Below are positions 17,753-27,625 of a DNA stretch of 64,000 nucleotides, in pieces (the first letter of the stretch is position 1; the number at the start of each line of letters is the position of its first letter). The notes beneath the pieces are model-generated. The model saw only the letters and a program-made list of their open reading frames with translations, ran no database searches and was not told where the DNA came from. Position numbers and translations under genes: made by a program. The DNA lies in assembly GCF_000419585.1 (NCBI RefSeq), contig NZ_ATTH01000001.1, positions 1,014,005 through 1,078,004 of the forward strand, read 5' to 3'. This DNA is from Salisaeta longa DSM 21114. GTDB taxonomy: Bacteria > Bacteroidota > Rhodothermia > Rhodothermales > Salinibacteraceae.

Positions 17753-19594
17753 TTAGCTTTGGGGGCGCGCCCACCGCTGGAGGGCCGCGCGGGCCTCAGG
17801 GGCGAGTAGCGAGTTCGGGTAGTCGGCGAGGAGCCGGAGGAGGGTGTCGCGGGCAGCCGAAGCGTCGCGCAGCGTTTCGGCCTGCAGGCGGGCCGCCAGG
17901 AGCAGGGCCTGATCCGCCAGCGGACTCTGCCGGTACATCTGCGGGATCTCCAGATACGTGGCCACCGCTTTGCGCGGATGCTCTTGTGCCGCATACGCCG
18001 CCGCCCGCAAGAAGCGCGCGTTGTCGGCGATTGGATGCGCGCCATGCGCGGCCAGCAGGCTGTCGAGCGTAGCGTGCGCGTCGGCATACCGGTGCTGCCG
18101 GAGCTGAAGGCGGGCCGTGGCGTAGGCACTCAGCGCCGCGTGCAGCGAGTCGCCGGGCGACTGATTCGTTTGCAAGAGGGATAGCAAATGCAGGGCGTCG
18201 TTGGCCACGTCGTCCGACCGGCTCTCGGTGATGCCTTCCAGTCGCGCACTGGCGCCCTCGAAGGCGCCGCTGTAGAAGTCGAGCAGCGCCAGCTCGTACC
18301 GCGCGCGGCCCGCGAGGTCGCCAGACCGCATCGACGCTTCCACCTGCTGAAAGGCCGTACGAGCCGCGGGCAGGCGGCCTTCGAGCACAGCAAGGCGCCC
18401 CAGATCGAAGCGCGCGCTATCGGCCACCGGGTGCTGGGTGGACGTTAAGGCTTCCAGCTGTCGCTGCGCGGCGTCGTACCGCCGAAACACGTCCATTTGG
18501 AGGCGGGCGAGGCGATACTGCACCAGGGGCGCGGCTTCGTGGGCCGGATGCTCTTGCAAAAACGCTTCGTATGCCGTGCGGGCCGCGGCGAAGTGGGTTG
18601 AGTCGCCCGTGGTGCGCGCCCAGCGCTCATGCAAGCGTCCGTAAGTGGCCTGCACCTGCGGACGAATGGGCGTCTCGTCATACCGCGCGAGCACCGCGTC
18701 GAGGGCCTTGCTGGCCACGGCGAACGAATCGGCCTCCACCGCCCGTTGCGCAAACCGGAGCAAGGCGCGCCCTTGCGTCTGCTGCAAGCGGTCGAGGGCG
18801 CGGTACACATCGAACGCGGGCGTGTACCGGCGCTGTCTCATGTAGAGCCACGCCATCAATTCGCGGTACGCGGTGTTGCGCGGCATCTGGCGGACGGCGT
18901 TTTTCAGCACCGACAGGCTGGCGTCGATGCCCTCGCCCTGTGAGACGAACGCCTGCAGCCGGCTCCGCACAAACCCGAGCTGCTGTTCGTTCTCCGCGAG
19001 CAGCGCCACGTACTCTTCCATCGCCTTGCCGTGCTGCCCGGTGAGCGCGTACAGGTAAGGCAACTGCATGCGAAAGGCCGTTGAATCGTCAAGCGCCTTG
19101 CGCGCCTGCTGCACCACGTCAATAGCCTTGCGAAAGCGCCGCACCTGCAACAGCGACTGGTACACCACCCGGTAGCTACCGGCCGATTGCGGTGCGGCGG
19201 CAATGGCCTCGTCCCACAACGCAAAGGCCCGCTCCACATTTCCCTTCTGATAGACGAGGCGCGCTTTTTCGGCGATCAGGTGCGGCGCAGGCGCTCCGTC
19301 GATGCGCGCATCCACCAGCGCGATGGCCGCGTCGTACCGCTTCAGCTGCTCGTAGGCCTCCTTCAGCTTGCTGTAGTAGATGTAGTTGGACGGCTGCGCG
19401 TCGTACAGCGGCTTGAGGGCATCCACGGCCGCCTCGTACCGTCCGGCTTGCATGTGCGCGCGGGCCGCGTTCAGGCGGCGCGTCTGGGCGCCTTCGGTCG
19501 ACTGCGCCTGCGCGGAGGGGCCCAAGGGCGCAGCCACAAGCACGAGCAACGAGACGCTCAGGAGCAGGGCGCGCTGTGTCGTTCGGACAATCAA
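17753..19594 (-). CDS. exported tetratricopeptide-repeat protein
   Basis: About 613 residues, almost wholly TPR-like helical repeats (ARAHMQAGRYEAAVDALKPLYDA; LLAENEQQLG; ATYLEIPQMYRQSPLADQA). A TTG at 19594 gives a well-formed signal peptide (residues RTTQRALLLSVSLLVLVAA, cleavage after SAQAQ) with GGAG three bases upstream; an ATG at 19663 would add a 23-residue basic extension that makes the signal implausibly long. It is probably a periplasmic scaffold similar to the YfiO/BamD or CpoB type of repeat protein, but no partner is evident. It heads an operon with the exported protein at 16.5 kb. Start uncertain; TPR call firm. Confidence 0.8.
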   Translation of the reverse strand: MIVRTTQRALLLSVSLLVLVAAPLGPSAQAQSTEGAQTRRLNAARAHMQAGRYEAAVDALKPLYDAQPSNYIYYSKLKEAYEQLKRYDAAIALVDARIDGAPAPHLIAEKARLVYQKGNVERAFALWDEAIAAAPQSAGSYRVVYQSLLQVRRFRKAIDVVQQARKALDDSTAFRMQLPYLYALTGQHGKAMEEYVALLAENEQQLGFVRSRLQAFVSQGEGIDASLSVLKNAVRQMPRNTAYRELMAWLYMRQRRYTPAFDVYRALDRLQQTQGRALLRFAQRAVEADSFAVASKALDAVLARYDETPIRPQVQATYGRLHERWARTTGDSTHFAAARTAYEAFLQEHPAHEAAPLVQYRLARLQMDVFRRYDAAQRQLEALTSTQHPVADSARFDLGRLAVLEGRLPAARTAFQQVEASMRSGDLAGRARYELALLDFYSGAFEGASARLEGITESRSDDVANDALHLLSLLQTNQSPGDSLHAALSAYATARLQLRQHRYADAHATLDSLLAAHGAHPIADNARFLRAAAYAAQEHPRKAVATYLEIPQMYRQSPLADQALLLAARLQAETLRDASAARDTLLRLLADYPNSLLAPEARAALQRWARPQS

Positions 19595-19663
19595 CAGCTC
19601 CAACCGGTTGTGAGATGATGGTGCGTTTCTGCTTCCACGACGGGCCCTGCACAGACGTTTCAT

Positions 19664-20027
19664 CTCGGCGCGGGCTGCGGGGCACGAGGTGCTGTTTGAA
19701 ACCTTTTGCGCTCCCGGCCGGGCCAATGTCTTCCCACTAGCCTGTTGCGCGTCAGACAAACAGAGCACCGGAACGGTGCATTTCGGAGGTCACACATTCT
19801 GCATGCTTGTCAAAACGTCCTGTGTGGCATTTTTTGCAATAACGGACAACAAGCCATGCTTCGCTAGTCCACGCGTCCCGCTTGCGGCCCGATTTCTTTA
19901 TTCGATGGAACGCGTGGGATCCATCGGCGCCCGCGCATCATTGTTCACACGCGGCCCGCGCACTCCGCCGGTTGGCGCAGCGCATCCCGCACCCGTGTCC
20001 GCGTCGTTTACCACCATGCTTGGTTCT
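19664..20027. other. intergenic region between TPR gene and dxr
   Basis: About 360 bases between divergent genes. The dxr reading frame is open across all of it, but no start upstream of 20016 would fit the family's N-terminus. I see a TTGTCA at 19808-19813 as a possible -35 element without a convincing -10, and a T-run followed by GCAATAACGGAC (about 19830-19846) that recurs elsewhere. It presumably contains the promoters for both directions. Confidence 0.4.
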
Positions 20028-21200
20028 ATGCCTGCCTCTTCCCCTCGCGGCCTTTCCATTCTCGGCTCCACCGGATCGGTGGGTACGCAAACGCTGGAGG
20101 TGGCGGCGCTTTTTCCGGAGCGCTTTGTCATTCACGGCCTCACTGCCGGATCGAACGTCGACCTGCTCGCTGAACAGGCGCGCCGGGTGCGGCCGCAATG
20201 CGTGGCCATCGCCGATGCCTCGAAGGCCGCGACGCTCCGCGACCGCCTGGCCGACACGGCGGTGGAGGTGCTTGCAGGCGCTGACGGCCTTCGGGAAGTT
20301 GCCACCCTCGATGCTGCCGACCTGGTGATGGGCGCGGTGGTTGGATTCGCCGGCCTCCCGCCGGTGCTCGCAGCCCTGCGGGCGGGCAAGGATGTGGCCC
20401 TCGCCAACAAGGAGACGCTGGTTGTTGCCGGCGCGCTCGTCACGGAGGCCCAACGAGCGCACGGCGCCCACGTGCTGCCGGTCGACAGCGAACACTCGGC
20501 CATCTTTCAGTGCCTCACCGGCGAAGACGATGCCACCGTGGAGCGCATCGTGCTCACCGCCTCGGGCGGTCCGTTTCGCACGCGCGACCCCAAAACGTTC
20601 AGCGCCATCACACCGGCCGAAGCGCTCGACCACCCGAACTGGTCGATGGGATCTAAAATCACCATCGACTCGGCCACGCTCATGAACAAAGGGCTTGAAG
20701 TGATTGAGGCCCGCTGGCTGTTCGACCTCGCGCCCGACGCCATCGACGTACTCGTGCACCCGCAGTCCATCATCCACTCGATGGTCGCGTTCAGCGATGG
20801 CTCGATGAAAGCGCAGCTGGGCGTCCCCGACATGAAGGTGCCCATCCAGTACGCCCTCAGCTACCCCGAGCGGTGGCCCGCGCCCCACGAGCGCCTCGAC
20901 TGGACGACCATCGCCGCCCTCGACTTTGAGCCGCCCAACACCGACGCCTTTCCGTGCCTGCGCCTGGCCTACGATGCCTTGCGGGCCGGCGGCACGGCCC
21001 CCGCGGTGCTCAACGCCGCCAACGAAGTGGCCGTCGCGCTCTTCCTGGACGAAGCCATTGGCTTTATGGATATTCCGCGCGCCGTCGAGGAGGCGCTTCA
21101 GGCCCTGGCGGCGCCCGAAACGCCCCGCGACCTTGACACCCTGCGCGCCGCCGATGCTGCTGCGCGCCGCCACGTAAAGGAACTCCTGTTGCCTGCCTAA
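20028..21200 (+). CDS. dxr: 1-deoxy-D-xylulose-5-phosphate reductoisomerase
   Basis: About 390 residues; second enzyme of the MEP isoprenoid pathway, converting DXP to MEP with NADPH. The N-terminal nucleotide site ILGSTGSVGTQTL lies near residues 8-20; ALANKETLVVAG, the metal-binding VDSEHSAIFQCL, SGGPFRT, and the block NWSMGSKITIDSATLMNKGLE are all classic. The ATG at 20028 (MPASSPRGLS) places the motif at normal distance; ATG at 20016 is an alternative. It is the first gene of a rightward series dxr-rseP-uppS-bamA-ompH, the arrangement known in proteobacteria but here without frr and cdsA. Confidence 0.97.
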   Translation: MPASSPRGLSILGSTGSVGTQTLEVAALFPERFVIHGLTAGSNVDLLAEQARRVRPQCVAIADASKAATLRDRLADTAVEVLAGADGLREVATLDAADLVMGAVVGFAGLPPVLAALRAGKDVALANKETLVVAGALVTEAQRAHGAHVLPVDSEHSAIFQCLTGEDDATVERIVLTASGGPFRTRDPKTFSAITPAEALDHPNWSMGSKITIDSATLMNKGLEVIEARWLFDLAPDAIDVLVHPQSIIHSMVAFSDGSMKAQLGVPDMKVPIQYALSYPERWPAPHERLDWTTIAALDFEPPNTDAFPCLRLAYDALRAGGTAPAVLNAANEVAVALFLDEAIGFMDIPRAVEEALQALAAPETPRDLDTLRAADAAARRHVKELLLPA

Positions 21201-21260
21201 GATTGAACCCCGGCAGTCTTTGCAGGCTGCTCGCGCTATTGTCTCCGTAGTTGATCATGC

Positions 21261-22691
21261 ATGAGCTGGCTGATTGATTTCCTCACCTCCGCGCTCTGGG
21301 TCATCCTTGCCCTTGGCGTCCTCATCTTCATCCACGAGCTGGGCCACTTTCTCACCGCCAAATGGTTTGGGATGCGCGTTGAGCGCTTCTCGATTGGCTT
21401 TCCGCCCAAGCTGTTTGGGGTTCAGAAGGGCGAAACCGAGTACGTTGTTGGGGCCACCCCGCTGGGCGGATACGTCAAAATCAGCGGCATGATTGACGAG
21501 AGCCTCGATACCGAGCAGATGGACGATGCGCCCGAGCCGTGGGAGTTTCGGGCCAAGCCGGTGTGGCAGCGCATCATCGTGATTACCGCGGGCGTCGCGT
21601 TTAACATGCTACTGGCCGGTTTTATCTTTGGCGGATTGAAGTGGGCCGAGGGCGACACGTACATTCCGATGGACAACATCCAGTCGGTGTATGTGGCCGA
21701 CAGCTCCATTGCCTACGACATGGGCCTGCGCACCGGCGACCGCATTTTTCAGGTGAACGGAACACGGCCGCAGCGGTTTAGCGCGCTCTCGGACCTGGAC
21801 GCGCTGCTTGCCGACACCCTCACCATCACCGTGGCGCGCGGCGATACGCAACGCACCTTTGTGGGTCCGCCCAATGTGATGACCCGCGCCAGCCAAGACA
21901 AAACGCCGATGGATGGCCCGCTCGGCATCTCGTTTTTGCCGTCGGTTGTGGGGCGGGTACAATCTGGCATGCCGGCCGACTCCATCGGGCTGCGCCCCGG
22001 CGACCGCATCGTGCGCGTGGGCAGCGACAGCGTGCGCTTCTGGCAGGCCATGGCCGCACGCATCGAAGCCTCGAAGGGCGCACCGCTCGCCATTGCCTGG
22101 GTGCGCCCCGATTCGCTACGTGACGGGACTCCCCCCGATAGTACGGCTGCGCCCGTTGTGCAGCACCTGGCCACCGGCACCCTGTATGCCGACACGTTGC
22201 GCGCGCGGGAGCAAGCCAGCGGTCGGTACCTTGTGGGCATCGGGCCGGCCACGCGCCCCATGCTCGAATCGCTCTACGGCGTCAAGTCTGTCGCGTATGG
22301 CCCCACCGAGGCTATCGTGGTGGGCACGAAAGACGCGTGGGCCTACGCCAGCAACATCGTTACCAGCTTGAAGCGCATCGCGACCGGCCGCGATGATCTG
22401 CGCCAAAACTTGGGCGGTCCGGTGCGCATTGCGCAGGTGACGAGCCAGGCCGCAGAAGCCGGGTGGGGGCCCTTCTGGCGGATAGTTGCCATTCTTTCGG
22501 TCACGCTCGCCGTCATGAACCTCCTGCCGATTCCGGCGCTTGACGGCGGCCAACTCATGTTTTTGATTTACGAAGGCATCACGCGGCGGCGCCCTTCGAC
22601 GCGCGTGCGCCTGGTGGCGCAGCAGATTGGCATGGTGCTGCTGCTATGCTTCATGGCGTTCCTCATCTTCAACGACATCCTGCGGCTGTGA
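21261..22691 (+). CDS. rseP: RIP metalloprotease RseP (site-2 protease)
   Basis: A 476-residue inner-membrane zinc protease. The metal motif HELGH is at residues 25-29 in the first transmembrane helix; the second metal region NLLPIPALDGG lies near residue 425, in the C-terminal membrane part, and the end VLLLCFMAFLIFNDILRL is another helix. Two PDZ-like segments are visible (MGLRTGDRIFQVNGT and IGLRPGDRIVRVGSD). RseP cuts transmembrane segments of anti-sigma factors and leftover signal peptides. No RseA-like substrate is encoded nearby. It follows dxr by 60 bases. Confidence 0.95.
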   Translation: MSWLIDFLTSALWVILALGVLIFIHELGHFLTAKWFGMRVERFSIGFPPKLFGVQKGETEYVVGATPLGGYVKISGMIDESLDTEQMDDAPEPWEFRAKPVWQRIIVITAGVAFNMLLAGFIFGGLKWAEGDTYIPMDNIQSVYVADSSIAYDMGLRTGDRIFQVNGTRPQRFSALSDLDALLADTLTITVARGDTQRTFVGPPNVMTRASQDKTPMDGPLGISFLPSVVGRVQSGMPADSIGLRPGDRIVRVGSDSVRFWQAMAARIEASKGAPLAIAWVRPDSLRDGTPPDSTAAPVVQHLATGTLYADTLRAREQASGRYLVGIGPATRPMLESLYGVKSVAYGPTEAIVVGTKDAWAYASNIVTSLKRIATGRDDLRQNLGGPVRIAQVTSQAAEAGWGPFWRIVAILSVTLAVMNLLPIPALDGGQLMFLIYEGITRRRPSTRVRLVAQQIGMVLLLCFMAFLIFNDILRL

Positions 22692-22858
22692 GTCTTGCTG
22701 TGCACCACGCGGCGCCCCGTGGCCGTATGTAGCCCAGCAGTTACCATGCCCCCTGCAGGAAACGATGAGCCGCGGGCTGCGTGGATACATCTTAACGATG
22801 GTGCAACCTGCCATCGTGCCTGTTACCGTTGCTTCTTGGTTTTGCACCAACAGTTTCT

Positions 22859-23668
22859 ATGGACACCGTGTCGTCTCCTGAATCGAACGGGGCCTCGGCA
22901 GACGCCGCCCGCAACGATGCGCAACAGCAACAACAGATTCAACAGCGCGGCCCGCTCCCCTCGCACGTGGCCGCCATCATGGACGGCAACGGCCGGTGGG
23001 CCCAACAGCGCGACCAAGCCCGCTTTATGGGGCATCATGAGGGTGTCGAATCGGTGCGCGACATTGCCGAGGCGGCCGCCGAGCTCGGCATCGACTACCT
23101 CACCTTGTACACCTTTAGCACCGAAAACTGGGAACGCCCGCAGCGCGAGGTCAATGCGCTCATGGAGCTGCTCGTGCATACGGTGCAGCGCGAACAAGAG
23201 ACGCTGATGCGCAACGACATCCGGCTGCGCACCATTGGCGACCTCTCGCAGCTCCCGCCGGCCTGCCAGGAGGCGCTCGACGAAACCAAAGCCGCAACGG
23301 CTGGCAATGCCCGCATGACGCTTACGCTGGCGCTGTCGTACAGCGGCCGGTGGGACCTCACGCAGGCCACGCGCTCCATCGCGCGCGCCGTGCAGGACGG
23401 CACCCTATCGCCCGATGCCATCGACGAGTCGACCATCGAGCAGCACCTCTCCACCGCCGCGCTCCCCGACCCCGACCTTCTGATTCGCACCGGCGGCGAG
23501 TACCGGCTGTCCAATTTCCTGCTGTGGCAAGGCGCGTACACCGAGCTGTACATCACCGAGCGCTACTGGCCCGACTTTCGGCGGGCGGCCCTGTACGACG
23601 CCGTGCGGAGCTTTCAGGATCGTGACCGCCGCTACGGCCGCGTCAGCCTGGAGTCGTCGACGGCCTAG
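22859..23668 (+). CDS. uppS: (di-trans,poly-cis)-undecaprenyl diphosphate synthase
   Basis: About 269 residues from ATG at 22859. The substrate motif IMDGNGRWAQQR with the catalytic Asp is near residue 41, later YTFSTENWERP, and the C-terminal LIRTGGEYRLSNFLLWQGAYTE are diagnostic of UppS. It condenses eight isopentenyl units onto farnesyl-PP to make the lipid carrier for peptidoglycan and O-antigen. The first 37 residues form a Gln/Ala-rich, probably disordered extension not common in the family. It follows rseP by 167 bases and precedes bamA; with dxr it links isoprenoid supply to envelope assembly. Confidence 0.96.
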   Translation: MDTVSSPESNGASADAARNDAQQQQQIQQRGPLPSHVAAIMDGNGRWAQQRDQARFMGHHEGVESVRDIAEAAAELGIDYLTLYTFSTENWERPQREVNALMELLVHTVQREQETLMRNDIRLRTIGDLSQLPPACQEALDETKAATAGNARMTLTLALSYSGRWDLTQATRSIARAVQDGTLSPDAIDESTIEQHLSTAALPDPDLLIRTGGEYRLSNFLLWQGAYTELYITERYWPDFRRAALYDAVRSFQDRDRRYGRVSLESSTA

Positions 23669-23865
23669 CCCCCTTCGATATTCGTTGACGCGCCCGCCTG
23701 CTCGCCTGCGTGAAGGCAGGCCCGCACAATAATCGGCCCCGGCTCTTCGTTCATCTTGCACGTGCTGGTGCGAAACCCGCCTGTACACCGTAGGTTTAGC
23801 TCATGATCAGGATCGAACGACCCTCGATCTGTCGCATGCTTCTTCCCATTGATTGTCCCCGCTGT

Positions 23866-26331
23866 ATGCACCGCCTCGTTCTTTTCGGGCTGCTGCTTGT
23901 GCTTTCTCCTCTTGCTGCAAGCGCGCAAGCCCCCATGGAGGGCTCCGGCTCGGTGTCTTCTGCTGCTCCGCCCACCTACACGATCAGTAGCATTACGGTG
24001 GAAGGCATTGAAGACGCTCGCACACGCGAATTTGTCGTGCAGACGAGTGGCCTTCAAGTGGGCGAACAGATTCAGCTTACGGGAAGCCGCGCAATTCCCG
24101 AGGCCATACGATCGATCTACGACCTCGGGCTGTTTTCCGACGTCCAGATCCACAAAGGTGCGCAAACCGCACAGGGCATCACGCTCATCATCAGCGTGCA
24201 GCCCGAGCCGACGCTGGCGCTGTACCGCATGACCGGCATCCGCGACCGCCACCGCGACGACCTGAAGGAGAAGCTTCCGCTTATCCTGGGCCGGCCGCTG
24301 CGCCCCTCCGACGTGGAGCGCTCCAAGCAGATCATCAAGTCGTTCTACGAGGACAAGGGCTACCTGAAAACCACGGTCTCCGCGGAACAGGAAGAGCGGC
24401 TCAACGGCAACATCGAGCTCACGTTCAATGTCGACCGCGGTGAGAAAGTTGAAGTCGACGAAATCATCTTTAGCGGCAACAGCGTCATTGATGACGGTGA
24501 CCTGCGCGATGCCATGGAGACCAACATCGAGAACCGGTGGTGGCGCTTTTGGAAAGGCGAAAAGTTTAAGCCGGAAAAGCTGGACGAGGACAAACAGAAG
24601 GTCATCGACCTCTACCGGTCGAAGGGCTACTACGACGCCCGCATTGTGTCCGATTCGGTGTATTACACCTCCAACGAGGATGTAAATCTGCGCATTACGG
24701 TGGCCGAGGGCGACCGGTACTTCGTACGCAACATCGAGTGGACCGGCAACACCATCTTTCCTGACCGCCTCCTTACGCAACGCCTGGGGCTTGAAGAAGG
24801 CGCTCCGTACGATGGCGTACAGCTTGAAAAGAACTTGTACGGCAACAAGCGCGGCACCGACATCGCCGGGCTGTACATGGATCGCGGCTACATGAAATTC
24901 CAGCCGGTGCCCACCATCCGCGTGGTCGAGGGCGATTCGCTCGACATTACCATTGCCGTGCGGGAGGGCGACGTGTATTCCTTTGGCGACATCCAGATTA
25001 CCGGCAACACGAAAACCAAGGACTACGTGGTGCGCCGCGAGCTGTACACCGTCCCCGGCCGTACCTTCAGCCGGTCGGCCATTCAGGAATCGATCCGGCG
25101 CCTGATGCAGCTGAAGTACTTCAGCCAGAAGTCGCTCACGCAGGGCCCCAACATCAGCATCGACGAGAAGAAGAAAGAAGTCGACCTGACGTATGCCGTG
25201 AAGGAAACGGGCAGCGATCAGCTGCAACTTTCGGGGACGTGGGGGCAGTTTGGCGTGGTGCTGCAGCTGGGCTTTCAGTTCAACAATTTCTCGGCACAAA
25301 ACCTCTTCAACTGGGATGCGTGGCGCCCGCTTCCGTCGGGGGATGGGCAAAAGCTCTCGCTGAACATCCGCACCAACGGCAGCTTCTACCAAAACTACTC
25401 GGTCTCTTTCACCGAGCCCTGGTTCCGAGGCGAACCTACGCCCATCGGCGGCTCGGTGTCGTACTCGCGCTACACACGCGCCCTATTCGGTACCACCGCC
25501 AGCGATGGCTCATTCACAAACATCAACACGCGGCTCTTCCTGTCGCGGCGCCTCGACTGGCCCGACGACAAGTTCATGACCTCCACCGCGCTGGGCTATC
25601 AGTTTTACAACAACCGGGGCGGACTCTTCCCGAGCGTTCCGGACGGCGTAAGCCAGACGGTGACGGTGCAACAATCGCTCAGCCGCAGCTCGATCGGCAA
25701 TCCGCGTTTCCCCCGCAGCGGCTCGAAGTTTGAGCTCTCGCTGGAAGTTGCGCCGCCGGTTGGCGATTTGATTCAGTACCACAAGTGGCGCTTCAAAACC
25801 GACTGGCACATCCCCATGGGCGAGAAGTTCTCCTTGAGCATCGGGAGCGACTTCGGGTACATCGGCTCGCTCACGGGTGAAGACGTCAACTTCGAGCGCT
25901 TCGAAGTAGGCGGCACGCCGTTCGACTACAGCGGCTACTCGTACGGCACCGAGCCCATCTTTATGCGGGGCTACCCGGTGCGCGCGATTGGTCCGAAGCG
26001 GACGCTGCCTAACGGACAAATTACGCCTGTTGGGGGCCGCATCCTGAACAAATACACCACGGAGTTTCGGTTCATGGCGCTGCAAAATCAGCAGTTGCAA
26101 GCCGCGCCCTATCTGTTCTTCGATGCCGCCAATAGCTGGAACAGCTTCAAGACGTTCAATCCCGGCCAGCTGTACCGCTCGGCTGGTGTAGGCGTGCGCT
26201 TGTACCTGCCCATTGTGGGCATGCTCGAATTCAACTACGGGTACAACTTCGACCGCTACGTTCCGGTGGAGTCGGGCGACAGCGGCGCGCGCGACTGGGG
26301 CTTCCAGTTTACCATTGGCCAGGGCTTCTAG
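23866..26331 (+). CDS. bamA: outer membrane protein assembly factor BamA
   Basis: About 821 residues from ATG at 23866, which opens a signal peptide (MHRLVLFGLLLVLSPLAASAQ); in-frame ATGs at 23836 and 23803 would spoil it. Five POTRA domains follow (ISSITVEGIEDARTR; ALYRMTGIRDRHRDDL; VDEIIFSGNSVIDDGDL; VRNIEWTGNTIFP; FGDIQITGNTKTKDYV), up to about residue 420, then a 16-strand barrel with RSSIGNPRFPRSGSK, FMRGYPVRAIGP (the VRGF/Y-type motif) and a final strand ending FQFTIGQGF with terminal Phe. It folds beta-barrel proteins into the outer membrane. Two Skp-like chaperone genes follow directly. Confidence 0.96.
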   Translation: MHRLVLFGLLLVLSPLAASAQAPMEGSGSVSSAAPPTYTISSITVEGIEDARTREFVVQTSGLQVGEQIQLTGSRAIPEAIRSIYDLGLFSDVQIHKGAQTAQGITLIISVQPEPTLALYRMTGIRDRHRDDLKEKLPLILGRPLRPSDVERSKQIIKSFYEDKGYLKTTVSAEQEERLNGNIELTFNVDRGEKVEVDEIIFSGNSVIDDGDLRDAMETNIENRWWRFWKGEKFKPEKLDEDKQKVIDLYRSKGYYDARIVSDSVYYTSNEDVNLRITVAEGDRYFVRNIEWTGNTIFPDRLLTQRLGLEEGAPYDGVQLEKNLYGNKRGTDIAGLYMDRGYMKFQPVPTIRVVEGDSLDITIAVREGDVYSFGDIQITGNTKTKDYVVRRELYTVPGRTFSRSAIQESIRRLMQLKYFSQKSLTQGPNISIDEKKKEVDLTYAVKETGSDQLQLSGTWGQFGVVLQLGFQFNNFSAQNLFNWDAWRPLPSGDGQKLSLNIRTNGSFYQNYSVSFTEPWFRGEPTPIGGSVSYSRYTRALFGTTASDGSFTNINTRLFLSRRLDWPDDKFMTSTALGYQFYNNRGGLFPSVPDGVSQTVTVQQSLSRSSIGNPRFPRSGSKFELSLEVAPPVGDLIQYHKWRFKTDWHIPMGEKFSLSIGSDFGYIGSLTGEDVNFERFEVGGTPFDYSGYSYGTEPIFMRGYPVRAIGPKRTLPNGQITPVGGRILNKYTTEFRFMALQNQQLQAAPYLFFDAANSWNSFKTFNPGQLYRSAGVGVRLYLPIVGMLEFNYGYNFDRYVPVESGDSGARDWGFQFTIGQGF

Positions 26332-26378
26332 CGCCACCACTCGTTGCCCGCTCTCGCCAGCGACCGATTGCTTCACTC

Positions 26379-26954
26379 ATGCGCAACGCCCGTTTCCCTT
26401 GGCGCCTTGCCTGGCTTGGTGTGTTCGTCGTAGCCCTGTGCTGCGGCGCGCGCGCCGGGTACGCACAGCAAACCATCGGGTACATCAACTCGAAGGACAT
26501 CCTGCAGCAGCTGCCCGAGTATGCCACCGTGCAGCAGAAGCTGCAGCAGCTGGAGCAGGAGTGGCGGGCCGAGCTAGAGAAGCAGCGCGCGAAGGTTGAG
26601 GAGATGGAATCGGAGTTTGAAGCGCGGGCCCTGTTGTACACGCCCGAGGAACGAAAAGCCCGCCGCGAAGCCATTGCCCAGGCCCGCAAGGCCGTAGAAG
26701 AAAAGCGGCGGCAATACTTTGGACCCAACGGCCGTTTTTACCAACGACAGCAAGAGCTGATGCGTCCCATACAAGAGCGCATCCTCTCGGCTGTAGAAGA
26801 GGTCGCCCGCATCGAAGGATACGATTACGTATTTGACAAGAGCGGCGACTACCTCTTCATGTTTGCACGCCCGCAATACAATCTGAACGATCAGGTGCTG
26901 CGGGTGATGGGTGTAACGCCCAACCAGCAGCAACGCGGCGCGCGCCGTCCGTAA
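26379..26954 (+). CDS. OmpH/Skp family periplasmic chaperone
   Basis: A 191-residue protein with signal peptide (cleavage near AGYAQ). IGYINSKDILQQLPEY is the conserved start of OmpH proteins and is followed by a long coiled coil (about residues 45-125, with many Glu, Lys and Arg), the tentacle part of Skp-like trimers, then the strand EGYDYVFDKSGDYLFM. It is expected to hold unfolded barrel proteins in the periplasm until BamA inserts them. It is 47 bases downstream of bamA. The next gene is a more divergent paralogue. Confidence 0.92.
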   Translation: MRNARFPWRLAWLGVFVVALCCGARAGYAQQTIGYINSKDILQQLPEYATVQQKLQQLEQEWRAELEKQRAKVEEMESEFEARALLYTPEERKARREAIAQARKAVEEKRRQYFGPNGRFYQRQQELMRPIQERILSAVEEVARIEGYDYVFDKSGDYLFMFARPQYNLNDQVLRVMGVTPNQQQRGARRP

Positions 26955-27043
26955 CAGGACGCACGCCCGCTTGATACCGGCCACGCGTTGCGTGCGCCTC
27001 TATAGTAGCGATCGACAATGATACGAACGACACCCAACCCACA

Positions 27044-27625
27044 ATGAAAAAGCTTTACGCACCATGGATAGCTGCTCTGTTCCTGATGGCGGGGCTGTAT
27101 GCTCCCGCACAGGCGCAGAAAATCGGCTACACCAATCAGGAAGCCATCCTGGCCAACATGCCAGAGATGGAGCAGGTACAGCAGCAGCTCCAGGAGTTTG
27201 CGATGCAACAGCGCCAAGAGTTGCAGCAACAGCAGCAGACGCTTCAGCAACAGTTCCAGCGGTATCAGCGGCAACAGTCGCTCCTCTCCGATTCGAGCCG
27301 CGCGCAGCGGCGACGCGAGCTGCAGCAAATGCAGCAAAATCTGCAGCAGCAAGCGCAAGCCTCCGATCAGGCGTTTCAACAGCGGCAGCGCGAGCTGATG
27401 CAACCGCTGCTTGAAGAGTTGCAGACGGCCATTGAGGAAGTAGCGCAAAGCCGCAGCATTGACCTTGTGATGCGGACACAGGCGCTGCTGTATGTTCAGC
27501 CGTCGAGCAGTAATGTGGTGGACATCACCGAGCCGGTGGCCCAAAAGCTGGGTATTGACATAAGCGGTGCCCAAACGGCGCCCGCGCCTACTGTGGAGGA
27601 TACGCCAACCTCGGGCGGCAACTAA
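27044..27625 (+). CDS. OmpH/Skp family periplasmic chaperone, glutamine-rich paralogue
   Basis: A 193-residue paralogue of the preceding protein with signal peptide (cleavage near PAQAQ). It starts [16 protein letters not shown] and has the same coiled-coil arm, but the arm is built of glutamine runs; I count about 43 Gln in the whole protein, against mostly charged residues in its sister. The body ends [25 protein letters not shown] with a disordered Thr/Pro tail. It probably also forms trimers and chaperones outer-membrane proteins. It is the last gene of the dxr-bamA cluster; a strong hairpin terminator lies about 110 bases downstream. Confidence 0.9.
   Translation: MKKLYAPWIAALFLMAGLYAPAQAQKIGYTNQEAILANMPEMEQVQQQLQEFAMQQRQELQQQQQTLQQQFQRYQRQQSLLSDSSRAQRRRELQQMQQNLQQQAQASDQAFQQRQRELMQPLLEELQTAIEEVAQSRSIDLVMRTQALLYVQPSSSNVVDITEPVAQKLGIDISGAQTAPAPTVEDTPTSGGN

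Noticed and set aside
19689-20027. Long in-frame extension upstream of dxr
   Set aside because: The frame is open but the added residues do not resemble a DXR N-terminus, and MPASSPRGLS places the nucleotide motif at the normal distance. It is open because the sequence is GC-rich.
23669-23865. GCCTGC/GGCAGGC hairpin before bamA as a terminator or riboswitch
   Set aside because: It lacks a T-run and complex structure; uppS and bamA are likely co-transcribed, so I left it unassigned.
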